Source: Armatimonadota bacterium
GTDB lineage: Bacteria > Cloacimonadota > Cloacimonadia > Cloacimonadales > TCS61
Direction: 5' to 3'
NCBI GenBank assembly: GCA_013203665.1
Contig: JABMPU010000198.1
Location: 1 to 44,398 of the forward strand
DNA: 44,398 nt
A program made the translations under genes and the position numbers. The notes beneath the pieces are model-generated. The model made no database searches. It saw only the letters and a list, made by a program, of their open reading frames with translations, and was not told where the DNA came from. This document shows, in pieces, positions 1 to 9,350 of the stretch; the first letter of the stretch is position 1; every line of letters begins with the position of its first letter.

Positions 1-574
1 CTTTACTACATGAATAATTACCTGATATTTTTTCATTATTAAAAATTGGACTTGAATCCCAGCAATAAATACCACCACCACCATCAGCTGAATTTCCTGT
101 TATTGTGACATTTTTCAAACTTGGACTGGAATTATCACAGATAATACCACCACCACCACCATCAGCTGAATTTCCTGATATGGTTACATCTTCTAGACTC
201 GGACTGGATTCATAACAGTGAATTCCACCTCCATAAGATGCTAAACCATTTTGAATTGTAAATCCAGTTAAAATTGCAGTTGAATCTTCACCACTTTCAA
301 ATATGACAACACTATCAATACTATCTCCGTCGATAATTGTCTGTGAAATATAGGTTGTATCTTGAGTCGTAAGAAATAATGAAGCAACAGTAATGTTTTT
401 GCCGTTGTAGTTGATATTTTCTATGTACGTATCTGGCTGAACAAGAACGGTATCACCATTTACGGTAACGTTAATTCCTTCCTGGATTGTAGGTTGATCG
501 GCAGGAACGTTGATGATGGTTGAGAATAAACAAGTTGATAATAATAAAATTAAAAATAAAATAGTCTTTTTCAT
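1..574 (-). CDS. Secreted right-handed beta-helix repeat protein, 3' end outside the window
   Basis: Reading leftward from the ATG at 572-574, the frame stays open for all 191 codons to the window edge, so the gene is partial at its C-terminus. It begins with a signal peptide (MKKTILFLILLLLSTCLFS), then INVPADQPTIQEGI, the usual opening of parallel beta-helix proteins of the pectate-lyase/DUF1565 type. Further on come glycine- and serine-rich coils of the form SSPSLEDVTISGNSADGGGGG and SSPSLKNVTITGNSADGGGGI, typical of choice-of-anchor or Pmp-like repeats. A clear ribosome site (AAGGAGG) lies six bases before the ATG. By analogy with its T9SS neighbours it is probably a surface protein, but the sorting tail would lie outside the window. 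Substrate or ligand unknown. Confidence 0.85.
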   Translation of the reverse strand, partial: MKKTILFLILLLSTCLFSTIINVPADQPTIQEGINVTVNGDTVLVQPDTYIENINYNGKNITVASLFLTTQDTTYISQTIIDGDSIDSVVIFESGEDSTAILTGFTIQNGLASYGGGIHCYESSPSLEDVTISGNSADGGGGGIICDNSSPSLKNVTITGNSADGGGGIYCWDSSPIFNNEKISGNYSCSK

Positions 575-595
575 TTTTCCTCCTTGTCCTCCATT

Positions 596-652
596 TGTCA
601 TCCCCGACTCTGATCGGGTATCTCTGAGATTCCCATTTTCATGGGAATGACA
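596..652. repeat. Intergenic GTCATTCCC-type inverted repeat
   Basis: This stretch reads TGTCATCCCCGACTC, then CGGGTATCTCTGAGATTCCC, then ATGGGAATGACA, so its outer ends are inverted (TGTCAT...ATGACA) and it contains two smaller hairpins. Related copies occur at 14415-14440 and 24060-24125. It lies between two minus-strand genes and may also fold in the transcript. Confidence 0.6.
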
Positions 653-655
653 TTG

Positions 656-3094
656 CTATTTCAGCAAAAGCATTTTTCTGATTTCTGAGAAACTTTCCGA
701 TTTTAATTTATAGAAATAAATACCTGATGAAAAACTTTCAGCATTCCATTCAATCGAGTTCTGTTCATTGTATATTGTCAATTTATCAACAATTTGACCT
801 TTAATGTTATAAATTATCAATTCGGTGATTTCAGTGTCTAATTCAAAACAAATTGTTGTTGTTGGGTTGAAAGGGTTGGGATAATTCTGAAGCAACTTGA
901 AACCATTATCAGGAAGTTCAGATTCAGCATTTGTTAAGGTTTTTTCAAGAATATTGGAAAAAGCAGGAATCGATTCTACACCATTTGTATGGATGGAAGT
1001 AACTGCGAACTGATATATTTCCAGAGGAAGAGAATTCCAAAAAGTATCGATATAAAAGGTATCAATAATTCCGGTAGAGAGCAAATCCCAATTTTCCGGA
1101 TTATTATTATTGATTTCTAAAAAACGATATGTATTATAGGATTCAAAATCTCTTAAAAATTCTATAAAAGGAGGAGCAAACCAGGAAATTTCTGCTTCGG
1201 TTTGCGAAACACTTAAAACTGCCTGAACCATTGCCGGAGCAAAGGATTTTTCATTTATAATAATTACACCCAGATCCAGGTTAAAATTCTGAATGATGAC
1301 CTCATCAGCATACAATGAATAATCCGGATGATTAATATTTAGAGTGTAATCGTTATTTACATAAACATCCGGCAACAAAAAATCACCGTTTGCATCTGTA
1401 ACAGTTGAGTAGTTTTCGTAACCTGTTAAATTCACATTACAGTTTTCAATACCGATTGCCTGATCATCGCTTCCTACCACTTGTCCGCTAACAGATATTG
1501 TTGAGATAGCATTAAGTTCAAAATTTAATTCAGTTGTTTGATCTATATAAATAGTAGCTTGTTCAGTTACAGAATTAAATCCATGAGCAGAAGCTGTAAA
1601 ACTATATAATCCTTCAATTATATTTCCAAATAAATAATATCCGGAACTGTTTGAGAATTTTTGAGTCTGACTTTGTTCCAGAATCACATCAGCACCAATA
1701 AGAGGATTACCGACATCATCAGAAACAATCCCTTCAATAGAACCGGTATTATTGACGGTAATATAAAAAGTTGTATTTGGCAGTCGACTAAAAAGGTAAC
1801 CGGTTGGAGGATTGGTCGGGCTAATTGTAGTATTGCTATTTACAGCTCTTGTTCTATCAAAATAGGTTGTATTAATCGTCGAATAAAATTCATCGGCTTG
1901 GTCATAAGTATCATCATCCCAGGGTCGGTTGCACATTACCACCAGGTTTCCTCCAGTGTATGAAAATGGAGGATCGAGAGTGATTAGAATATCATTTATT
2001 CCGCTGAGAAAATCTACATAATCATCAAATACAGGAGTTAAAGATGAAGCATTAATCCAGCCATTTGTAAGATTACTCTGATTTGTGTTTCCCATCCAGA
2101 GTTTTGTGTGGATATCAATCAAATTCGAGTTGAAATTATTTTTATAAGAAATTGCTGTAATTTCTCCAGCATAACCTAATTCTGCAGAATAATATATTGT
2201 TTCAGATAAACTGTTATGGAAAGAGAAGTTCATAGGATACCATTGAGTTAATATATTTCCATAACCTACTGTAACAGGAGTTTGACCGGAAGCTAAAATA
2301 TTAATGGGAAAAATTCCTGAACTATTATTTGAGGGATCTTCATCTTCAGGGAATTCAACTTCAACCCATAAATACGTTTGGAACATACCATTATCCGGTA
2401 CAATCCAGACCATTTTATGAATTGCTTCAGCTTCGGAAGGAAGATTTTCTGTAATTGTGATAGAATCATATTCTATGTTATTTTCACCGAATAATCTGAT
2501 GATATAATTATCTTGTTCAAGATTTCCCCAATTTTTGATGACAACATCATAAGCAGCAGAATCTCCGATATAAACGATTGTTTGTCCGTAAATGTTTTTT
2601 GCAGCCAGGTCATTATCGAAATTTGTGGTAGTAGGTGGAAATGTGATGTTATCGATCCATCCAAAATCCAGATTAGTTGAACCGTTTTCACCTTTTTCAA
2701 AGGTCCATTCAAAAGTATGTTCTCCGGGATTTACAGAAACAGAAAAGAATTGCCAGGAACTTACATAAGAAATGAAATCGATTTCAATCCCATCGATATA
2801 AAAAATCAGTTTATCATCAAATTGCAAGTTGGATTTCCAATAAAAACTGATATCATCAATATAAGATGTTTCCATAGAAATCGATAAAGATGAGGTGAAT
2901 CCATCATAAAGATAACCTGTTTGAGCACAGAAATTTCCTGCAAAAGGTTGATAACTTGTTACAAGCCAATCCTCATCTCCATCCGTTTGCCAATCTAAAG
3001 ATAAGAAATCACCTGTTTCAAAATCCTCCGAATGTTGCGAATGTAAAAAAGAAAATACTAAAAATAAAATAAAAAGAATAATTGTTTTTTTCAT
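656..3094 (-). CDS. Large T9SS-exported surface protein with CARDB-like and carboxypeptidase-regulatory-like domains
   Basis: This 812-residue protein has a signal peptide (residues 1-19, ending FSFLHSQ). Next comes a jellyroll-like region (about 20-155) resembling extracellular adhesion domains. About 160-265 is a CARDB-like segment starting DNDLAAKNIYG. Two carboxypeptidase-regulatory-like Ig folds follow at about 455-540 (GSIEGIVSDDVGNPLIGADV) and 540-630 (VSGQVVGSDDQ...TVTDANGDFLLP), then a fibronectin-III-like segment. The end is a type A sorting domain: LLQNYPNPFNPTTT, IIYNIKGQ, SGIYFYKL, EIRKMLLLK. No protease triad is visible, so this looks like a structural or adhesive cargo of the Por secretion system rather than an enzyme. 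GGAG sits six bases before the ATG. Confidence 0.85.
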   Translation of the reverse strand: MKKTIILFILFLVFSFLHSQHSEDFETGDFLSLDWQTDGDEDWLVTSYQPFAGNFCAQTGYLYDGFTSSLSISMETSYIDDISFYWKSNLQFDDKLIFYIDGIEIDFISYVSSWQFFSVSVNPGEHTFEWTFEKGENGSTNLDFGWIDNITFPPTTTNFDNDLAAKNIYGQTIVYIGDSAAYDVVIKNWGNLEQDNYIIRLFGENNIEYDSITITENLPSEAEAIHKMVWIVPDNGMFQTYLWVEVEFPEDEDPSNNSSGIFPINILASGQTPVTVGYGNILTQWYPMNFSFHNSLSETIYYSAELGYAGEITAISYKNNFNSNLIDIHTKLWMGNTNQSNLTNGWINASSLTPVFDDYVDFLSGINDILITLDPPFSYTGGNLVVMCNRPWDDDTYDQADEFYSTINTTYFDRTRAVNSNTTISPTNPPTGYLFSRLPNTTFYITVNNTGSIEGIVSDDVGNPLIGADVILEQSQTQKFSNSSGYYLFGNIIEGLYSFTASAHGFNSVTEQATIYIDQTTELNFELNAISTISVSGQVVGSDDQAIGIENCNVNLTGYENYSTVTDANGDFLLPDVYVNNDYTLNINHPDYSLYADEVIIQNFNLDLGVIIINEKSFAPAMVQAVLSVSQTEAEISWFAPPFIEFLRDFESYNTYRFLEINNNNPENWDLLSTGIIDTFYIDTFWNSLPLEIYQFAVTSIHTNGVESIPAFSNILEKTLTNAESELPDNGFKLLQNYPNPFNPTTTICFELDTEITELIIYNIKGQIVDKLTIYNEQNSIEWNAESFSSGIYFYKLKSESFSEIRKMLLLK

Positions 3095-3266
3095 AAGATC
3101 TCCAATGTTTTAATGTAGATGAGATTAATTGATTTGATTAAAATTTGTAAAGCAGAAAAATCAAAAAAAATATTCTATCTATTTCAGATTCGATTCGCAG
3201 CGACTTGTCCGGACGTAATAAAATGAAGACTGAAGTGTGAACAGGGGGATGGAAAAGAAAATATTC

Positions 3267-3641
3267 TTAAATGAGTATTGGGATCAGATAAAAAATCGCT
3301 CCGATGATCGAAATTATCATGAATACGATGGAAACAAGGTTTTTCAGTCCAAAGAAGATAATTTGCTCAATAGCTCGCATAAACCAGAAAAGAGAAATAA
3401 TAATAATGAACACTTTTCCAAGTTGAGTTGAAATCAGACCCTCTTGATGAAAAATCGAAACATAAGCAAATACAAAAAAGATGTAAATTAAACGAATATT
3501 CAGAACTTGCATAATTGCTCTATCCATTGGTAGAAGACGACGCAGACTTCTTTTCCATTTGAATATCTTCCAGAATAAAATATGAAATACGGCAAATGCC
3601 AGATTATAAAATCCACCGATAAATAATAAAGTTTCTTTCAT
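3267..3641 (-). CDS. Small integral membrane protein, function unknown
   Basis: The product has 124 residues and is almost entirely hydrophobic, with about four membrane segments (near 5-25, 47-65, 73-90 and 100-122). Positive charges cluster in the first loop (KWKRSLRRLLP), which suggests that loop is cytoplasmic. AAGGA precedes the ATG. It lies downstream of the yitT-like gene but is separated from it by 89 bases holding a candidate promoter, so it may be transcribed alone. I do not recognise the family. Confidence 0.65.
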   Translation of the reverse strand: MKETLLFIGGFYNLAFAVFHILFWKIFKWKRSLRRLLPMDRAIMQVLNIRLIYIFFVFAYVSIFHQEGLISTQLGKVFIIIISLFWFMRAIEQIIFFGLKNLVSIVFMIISIIGAIFYLIPILI

Positions 3642-3668
3642 TTAAAATCCTTTTTTTATATTTTGATA

Positions 3669-3697
3669 AATATTGCTATTTATGTTAACATTGTCAA
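3669..3697 (-). promoter_or_regulatory. Candidate sigma-70-type promoter for the small membrane protein gene
   Basis: On the minus strand, TTGACA (3692-3697) is followed after 17 bases by AATATT (3669-3674), 27 bases before the ATG at 3641. The -35 box is perfect and the -10 box matches four of six positions. Confidence 0.4.
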
Positions 3698-3730
3698 ATA
3701 TTTTTTTTATTCCAAATTTGAAAATATTCT

Positions 3731-4673
3731 TTAATCTTTCTCAGCAAGATCGATATTTCTGCTTCTGAAGCCGTAACCCATTACATCCGAAACATCAGTC
3801 AGTAGAACAAAAGCTGTAGGATCAATATCCTTTACAATATCGCGTAGAATAGCTACTTGTCTTCTGTTCATAGCGCAAAAGAGCATGTTAAATTCTTTAT
3901 CTGTATAACCGCCTTCTGATTTTATAAAGGTAACTCCCCGTCGAATTTTATCGTAGATTTTTTCTTTGATGTCATCTGTTTTATCTGAGATCACATAAAC
4001 ACCTTTTACATAGGGAAGACCTTCACTTGCCAGGTCAGTTATTTTGGTTGTGATGAACAAATTCACATATCCCCAAATAATGAGTTTAAGGTCTTTGAAA
4101 ACTATTCCAATTGTCATGATGATTAGGGATTCAACTACCCAGTAACCCATTCCAATCGAGATACCGGTTTTTTGTTTAAGAAAAGCCACAGGAATATCTG
4201 TTCCTCCGGTTGAACCTCTGAATCGGAAGATAATTCTCAGACCAAGACCGAGAAGTACGGAACCTGTAATGGCAGATAAATAGATATCCTCCGGACCTAA
4301 CATAGCGTAAAATATTTTTCCGTTTAATTGAAAAGTATAAGGAGCAAGATCCTTTATGAATCCAAGTTTATAAAGAGAGGTGAAACTAAGAAAGTCAGCA
4401 AAAAATGAAGTACACAACATTCCAAAAATCGAACGGACTCCAAATCTTTTTCCCATAAAAATAAAACTGAGAATGAAGAGCGGAATGTTGAATAAAATCA
4501 TCGAAATTCCTATGGGAACATTAAAAATATGAAACAGGATTTGACTGAGACCACCGATTCCGCCGGGAGCGATCTTATACGGAACTAAAAACCAGGAATA
4601 AGCGATAGCAAAAATTATCGAACCAAAGATTATCCCTGCATGTTGCAGCGATATTTCTGTTCAATTTATTCAT
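3731..4673 (-). CDS. YitT family membrane protein (DUF161-DUF2179) with an apparent one-base frameshift near its start
   Basis: The main frame (3731-4501, 256 residues from an internal Met) carries the C-terminal part of the multi-span YitT membrane domain, with the signature GGTDIP. It also carries the C-terminal DUF2179 domain (RRGVTFIKSEGGYT ... VLLTDVSDVMGYGFR). The frame stays open upstream to a TGA near 4660 and encodes GIIFGSIIFAIAYSWFLVP then YKIAPGGIGGLS, clearly the missing family N-terminus, but that stretch has no start codon. A good start lies one frame away: ATG at 4671-4673 behind GAGGTGAG, giving MNKLNRNIAATC. The two join if one base is removed near 4636. The span 3731-4673 is 943 bases, one more than a multiple of three. 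Either the gene is disrupted or the assembly has an indel. The transported substrate is unknown for this family. Confidence 0.8.
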
Positions 4674-4788
4674 TTCTCACCTCAGAGGGACGCAATTAAA
4701 ATCCGCTATTTTAAAGTCAATCAAAATGATGAACTGAAAAATGAATGGAATGATGACAGATTCAATTGGAATTTAGCTTTCAAAAAAC

Positions 4789-4818
4789 TTGACTTCAAAA
4801 TTCATTAAAAAATATTAA
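4789..4818 (+). promoter_or_regulatory. Candidate promoter upstream of the nucleoside kinase gene
   Basis: TTGACT (4789-4794) and TATTAA (4813-4818) are separated by 18 bases. If used, the roughly 240-base leader would contain the whole four-hairpin repeat at 4855-5030. Confidence 0.35.
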
Positions 4819-4854
4819 TTTTGATTTAAATTTAATGAGTTATGCAATATAAAG

Positions 4855-5030
4855 GAAATTTCAAAAACCATTAAAATGGTTGAAATTTTCATGTTGGAGT
4901 CGGTTAGTTCCTCACAACTGAAGTTGTGGGTTAATTCAATGTGTGTTGTTTTAAACCCACAGTTTCAACTGTGGGCAAAACATAATACCAACCATTCAAC
5001 AACCGCTTCAGCGGTTTTCTTATTTGCAGA
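4855..5030. repeat. Four-hairpin intergenic repeat, copy A
   Basis: Four palindromes occur in order: AACCATT-aa-AATGGTT inside a longer AAATTTC/GAAATTT stem (4855-4890); CACAACT-ga-AGTTGTG (4912-4929); CCCACAGTT-tc-AACTGTGGG (4955-4975); and AACCGCTTCAGCGGTT (5001-5016), followed by TTTGCAGA. The same order, orientation and spacer words (GGGTTAATTCAAT) recur in copy B at 22337-22520. The palindromes resemble REP units mobilised by REP-associated tyrosine transposases, but no such transposase is in the window. Confidence 0.75.
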
Positions 5031-5062
5031 TCTCTTTTAATTTCATTTTTTTGGAGGACATA

Positions 5063-6715
5063 TTGTTTAAAGTTGAATTAAAAATAAATGGTAAGCATTA
5101 TAAAACTTTGACATTGGCTAAACCTGCATCAATAAAGAAAATTATTAAAGATATTGATATTGAAATCTGTCAGATTATGACTTGTAAAATTGATTATGAA
5201 TATGCAAAACTTGATGATATAATTTCTGATGATGTACGATTGGATTGTATTTGCACAAATTCTTCTGAAGGATATCTGATTTACCAAAACACTCTGATAT
5301 TTGTGATGGTAAAAGCTTTTTACAACCTTTTCACACAGAATTTAAAATTTGTTGTAGAGCATTCTATCGGTGTAGGGGTTTTTGGAGAAGTTTTCGCAGG
5401 ATACGTAATTACTACTGAGGATGTGAAAAAACTTAAAACCGAAATGCAAAAAATTATAAGTTTAAAATTACCAATTGAAAAAATAAATGTTTCACCAACA
5501 GAAGCGGAACAAATTTTTACAAAACTGAATCGGGAAGATGTAATAAAAAACCTGAAATTTGAGAATATCGATATTTTTAAATGTGAGGATTATTACGATT
5601 ACTTTTTGAGTGAATTAGCTGATAATACAGGAATTTTAAAAAGTTTTGACCTTGTTTTTCATGCTCCTGGAATAATCTTAAGATTTCCTGAAAGGGAGTC
5701 ATTGGAAATTAATGGAAATTTCAGTTTTCCCAGAAAACTTTTTTCAACTCATCAGGAGCATGATAAATGGCTGAATATCTTGCAGGTTCATAATGTCAGT
5801 TCTCTGAATAGAGCTGGAAATGATTACAAGTTAACAGAGCTTATCCAGATTGAAGAAGCGCTTCATGAGAAAAAGATCGTAGATTTTGCTAATCAGATTT
5901 CACATAATAATGATGTGAAGATAATTTTGATTGCTGGACCTACTTCTTCGGGAAAAACATCTTTTGCCAAAAGACTTTCAATTCAATTAAGAGTTAATGG
6001 AATTTTCCCGGAATTAATTGAGATGGACCACTATTTTCTTCCGCGTCGTCTATCTCCTAAAAAAGAAAATGGTGAATATGATTTTGAAGCTTTAAATGCA
6101 ATTGATTTGGATTTATTAAATGCAGACTTGCAATCTGTTTTAAGAGGCAAGGAAGTCCAGATTCCCAAATTTAATTTTATTACTGGAAAGAGCGAAAAAA
6201 GCCATAAAAAAATTAAACTCGATAAAAATGAAATTCTAATTTTTGAAGGAATTCATGGATTAAATGATAATCTCACTTTTTCGGTACCTTTCAATCAAAA
6301 GATAAAAATTTATGTAAGTGCTTTGAATAATCTTAATATCGATGCGCACAATCGAATTCCTACCACTGATTCCAGAAAGTTCAGAAGAATTATCCGTGAT
6401 TATAATTTTAGAGGATATTCTGCAGGACAGACATTAGAAAGATGGGATTCGATTAGAGAAGGTGAGGATGAGAATATTTTTCCATTCCAGGAAAATGCAG
6501 ATATGATGTTCAACAGCACACTTACTTATGAACTGGGAGTGCTGAAAAAATATATTGTTCCGCTTCTACAAAATATTTCCAAATATTCTCCTGTTTACCT
6601 GGAAGCAAAAAGACTGCTGAAAATGTTAGCTCATTTTTCCAATATTCCGGATGACCTGGTTCCTTCAAATTCGATTTTAAGAGAGTTTATTGGAGGTAGT
6701 ATTTTTAAATACTAA
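5063..6715 (+). CDS. Nucleoside kinase of the uridine kinase/phosphoribulokinase family with threonyl-tRNA-synthetase-like N-terminus
   Basis: The product is 550 residues from a TTG at 5063. That start is chosen because GGAGG lies five bases before it, whereas the upstream TTG at 5024 sits inside the repeat element and has no ribosome site. Residues about 1-60 look like a TGS domain (KVELKINGKHYKTLTL). The following region resembles the second-additional domain of ThrRS (VVEHSIGVGVFGEV). The C-terminal half is a P-loop kinase: Walker A GPTSSGKTSFAK (near residue 300), EMDHYFLPR, and FEGIHGLND. This domain order matches the long bacterial nucleoside kinases of the uridine kinase family, which phosphorylate nucleosides in the cytoplasm; the substrate cannot be read from sequence. 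It ends overlapping the convergent barrel gene by four bases. Confidence 0.85.
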   Translation: MFKVELKINGKHYKTLTLAKPASIKKIIKDIDIEICQIMTCKIDYEYAKLDDIISDDVRLDCICTNSSEGYLIYQNTLIFVMVKAFYNLFTQNLKFVVEHSIGVGVFGEVFAGYVITTEDVKKLKTEMQKIISLKLPIEKINVSPTEAEQIFTKLNREDVIKNLKFENIDIFKCEDYYDYFLSELADNTGILKSFDLVFHAPGIILRFPERESLEINGNFSFPRKLFSTHQEHDKWLNILQVHNVSSLNRAGNDYKLTELIQIEEALHEKKIVDFANQISHNNDVKIILIAGPTSSGKTSFAKRLSIQLRVNGIFPELIEMDHYFLPRRLSPKKENGEYDFEALNAIDLDLLNADLQSVLRGKEVQIPKFNFITGKSEKSHKKIKLDKNEILIFEGIHGLNDNLTFSVPFNQKIKIYVSALNNLNIDAHNRIPTTDSRKFRRIIRDYNFRGYSAGQTLERWDSIREGEDENIFPFQENADMMFNSTLTYELGVLKKYIVPLLQNISKYSPVYLEAKRLLKMLAHFSNIPDDLVPSNSILREFIGGSIFKY

Positions 6716-8385
6716 TTCACAAAAACCCAGTTCACACCAAAATTATAATGCCTTTCCGGAATTTCTTCCCCAATAAATTCTGTAGAATTTAAAAGATTAA
6801 TTGCATCGACTTTTATTTCAAATCTATCGGTAATTTTAAATGCTAAATATCCATCAAGATTTGCGTTATTTTTCATAGGAATATTTAAGTCATTTCGATA
6901 ATCTGAATTGTAGAAATAGCTTAAACCAAATTTGATAGCATTATTATATTTCAAATTATAAACTAAATCCAGAAATACTTTGCTTTGCAATTCCGGATAG
7001 TTCTTCAAGTTTTCATCTGGTTTCTGATATAAAGTCCATTTTTTAAGGTTTATATTTAAGTTATTGAATTTGAATATAAAAGCAGTAGCAGCTTCAGCAT
7101 ATATTATTCTAATTTCTGCAATTCTCTGTTCACCAATAAGCAAATTGCAATCAGCTAATGAAGGTGAAATATTCAAACCAATCCCCTTTCTCTCTAAGAA
7201 CTTCTCATTCTTTATTTTGGAATATTTTCCTATTAAACTAAGGAATTTGTATATTTTTCTATCAATTTCAGAGGAAATAAGGAAATTATCATCATCTTGA
7301 TAAATAATCGTGTTTCCAATATTTATCGATGAAATATTGGAATAATTATTTATACTAAAGATAGAAAAACTATTATCTTTTGGTTCTGATTGAATAAAAT
7401 ATTCGATTGAACTTTGAATTTTGTGTTGCTGGAAAATTAGGGTTTTATTTAGAAGAAAATGAGTTTGTTTTCTTTCCATTTTATTAACTTCATAATTTTC
7501 TAATTGAATGCCGGCATTAAGGATTTTATTTTCCCATAAAAAAGCATTATCAAAACTTTTTTCCAAAATCATAGAAGATGTTGATGGATTTTCCAGTAAT
7601 TTATCGCTCGGGATTTCCTGGTCTATAGTAGTATGATAATAATGAAATTTGCCGAATTTATGGTCATAAAAAAGGTGCAAATTAAAATTAGAAGATTTTT
7701 CATAAACCGAATACCAGTAACCATCCTGACCGAAGTAATCTGCTTTTACATTCAAATTCCTGATATTGAAAACATTCCCTTTTTGAAATCTGACAAAAGC
7801 ATGATTCATATCCAGATCTCCCAAACCTAAAATCGCTTCAGTCATGGCAACCGGCAAATTATAATTAGTCTGATAAAAAGAAACCTGGTTCTGAGAAAAA
7901 TCAGTTTGGAAAAGAGGAGCAAAATTATGCAGCAAATGAGTTCTCGATGTTGTAAATGGTAAAATTAAAAAACCATTTTTCCTCAGCCAGATATCCGGTT
8001 CAAATACGGATTTCAAATGGAAATTTTCATTGTAAATAAAGTGGGGTAGAAGCTCATATTTTTCAATTTCTTTTCGCTTTGAAATCAGGGAATCTACCTG
8101 TTCTTTCAATTTCTGGATATCGATATAAAATGTATCAACAGGTTCTTCCTCGATTAGCTCTTCAACAAAAGTCGAGTCTATCTCTACAAAACTTGAATCG
8201 ATAATTGTGATAATTTCAAGAGAATCAGCTTGAGTGGAATCAATTATTGAGGCGATCTCAAGCGAATCAGCTTGCTTGGAATCTGAATTGTTTTCCGACC
8301 AGATTGGACCAATTATCACAAATGAAAAAAATAAAATGAACCAAAAGATTTTCCTGAAACTATTAGATTTGCTTTTCACATCCAA
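6712..8385 (-). CDS. Putative outer-membrane beta-barrel (porin/TonB-receptor-like) protein
   Basis: The 557-residue protein has a signal sequence (about 12-30, FWFILFFSFVIIGPIWS). A short acidic repeat follows (QADSLEIASIIDST / QADSLEIITIIDSS), then a coiled-coil-prone stretch. The rest is alternating hydrophobic/polar beta strands up to a C-terminus ending in GVNWVFVN. The last strand pattern (FEIKVDAINLLNSTEF ... HYNFGVNWVF) resembles the closing strands of TonB-dependent receptors, but there is no plug domain or TonB box. It overlaps the 3' end of the upstream epimerase gene by ten bases, so the two are co-transcribed. A channel or structural role at the outer membrane is inferred. Confidence 0.65.
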   Translation of the reverse strand: MDVKSKSNSFRKIFWFILFFSFVIIGPIWSENNSDSKQADSLEIASIIDSTQADSLEIITIIDSSFVEIDSTFVEELIEEEPVDTFYIDIQKLKEQVDSLISKRKEIEKYELLPHFIYNENFHLKSVFEPDIWLRKNGFLILPFTTSRTHLLHNFAPLFQTDFSQNQVSFYQTNYNLPVAMTEAILGLGDLDMNHAFVRFQKGNVFNIRNLNVKADYFGQDGYWYSVYEKSSNFNLHLFYDHKFGKFHYYHTTIDQEIPSDKLLENPSTSSMILEKSFDNAFLWENKILNAGIQLENYEVNKMERKQTHFLLNKTLIFQQHKIQSSIEYFIQSEPKDNSFSIFSINNYSNISSINIGNTIIYQDDDNFLISSEIDRKIYKFLSLIGKYSKIKNEKFLERKGIGLNISPSLADCNLLIGEQRIAEIRIIYAEAATAFIFKFNNLNINLKKWTLYQKPDENLKNYPELQSKVFLDLVYNLKYNNAIKFGLSYFYNSDYRNDLNIPMKNNANLDGYLAFKITDRFEIKVDAINLLNSTEFIGEEIPERHYNFGVNWVFVN

Positions 8386-9350
8386 CCTTTTTCCTTATAC
8401 CATTCATAGGTTTTCTTCAGATTTGTTTGCAAATCTGAGGAAGCAGTATAATTTTGCAATTCTTTTACTTTTTTATTACTGACAAGCCAATATCGTTGTT
8501 TCATTTCCTTCACTTTTTCCCGATTAAATAGAGGTATTTTTTGTCGGTGAAATGCACAGAATTCTGAAATAACAGCCGCAGGGAAAAGTAAGATTTCAGG
8601 AATCCTGAATCGGATAGAAGATGTATTCAAGGCTTTTTCCAAATTTGAGATAAAGGCATTCCAGGTGTAAGCATTTCCATCAGAAGCAAAAAATACCTGA
8701 TTATAAGCTTTTTGATTTCCCATTGTTTTAATGATAATATCGGTTAAATCATCAACCCAAATAAGATTCAAATATTTTTTGGAATAACCAGCAAAAATTG
8801 AAATATGTTTTTTTACCATTTTAAAAATTTGTAGGAAATCCTTTTCTCCGGATCCAAAAACAGCTACAGGACGAATGATAGTCCACGGTTTTTCTGCTTT
8901 TTCTTTTATGATATTTTCTGCGGTTAATTTACTTTTTCCATACATCGAAATGGGATTACAAAGGTCAGATTCAGTTTTGGGAATTTTATTTTTTGCTGGT
9001 CCTGCTGCTGCTTGACTGCTGATAAAAATGAATTGTTTGAGACATGGAGTTTTATTGTATAAGTCTAATAATTTTTCAGTAAGTTCGATATTTATCTTTT
9101 TGAATTGTTCCCATTTTTTTGCCCGGGTTAAAGCTGCTACATGAATTATGATTTCCTGATTCTGAAGAAGGTCAGATAATTCTTTATCATTAGAGTAATC
9201 CACATAAACGATTTTGCTGTTTTCAGGAAGGAGTTCAGTATTGGAATAGTGACGAACAAAACAGGTTACATCATATTTTTGTTGGATTAGCTTTTTCGCT
9301 AAAAAACTACCTATAAAACCATTTGAACCTGTTATTACAATTTTCTTCAT
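8376..9350 (-). CDS. NAD(P)-dependent epimerase/dehydratase (extended SDR)
   Basis: A Rossmann dinucleotide site opens the 324-residue protein (ITGSNGFIGSFLAKKL, the G-x-x-G-x-x-G pattern). FISSQAA supplies the active-site Ser region and YGKSK the YxxxK catalytic pair near residue 148. The family acts on nucleotide-sugars, sterols or similar substrates; the exact substrate cannot be assigned. No strong ribosome site precedes the ATG, although MKKIVITGSNGFIGS fits the family start well. It is the first gene of a two-gene unit with the outer-membrane barrel gene, so modification of a surface glycan is one possibility (inference). Confidence 0.85.
   Translation of the reverse strand: MKKIVITGSNGFIGSFLAKKLIQQKYDVTCFVRHYSNTELLPENSKIVYVDYSNDKELSDLLQNQEIIIHVAALTRAKKWEQFKKINIELTEKLLDLYNKTPCLKQFIFISSQAAAGPAKNKIPKTESDLCNPISMYGKSKLTAENIIKEKAEKPWTIIRPVAVFGSGEKDFLQIFKMVKKHISIFAGYSKKYLNLIWVDDLTDIIIKTMGNQKAYNQVFFASDGNAYTWNAFISNLEKALNTSSIRFRIPEILLFPAAVISEFCAFHRQKIPLFNREKVKEMKQRYWLVSNKKVKELQNYTASSDLQTNLKKTYEWYKEKGWM

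Noticed and set aside
656-3094. Gingipain-like C25 peptidase
   Set aside because: The domain layout resembles that of exported peptidases, but no His/Cys catalytic motif could be found.
4855-5030. CRISPR array
   Set aside because: The palindromes differ from each other and are not regularly spaced identical repeats; no cas gene is present.
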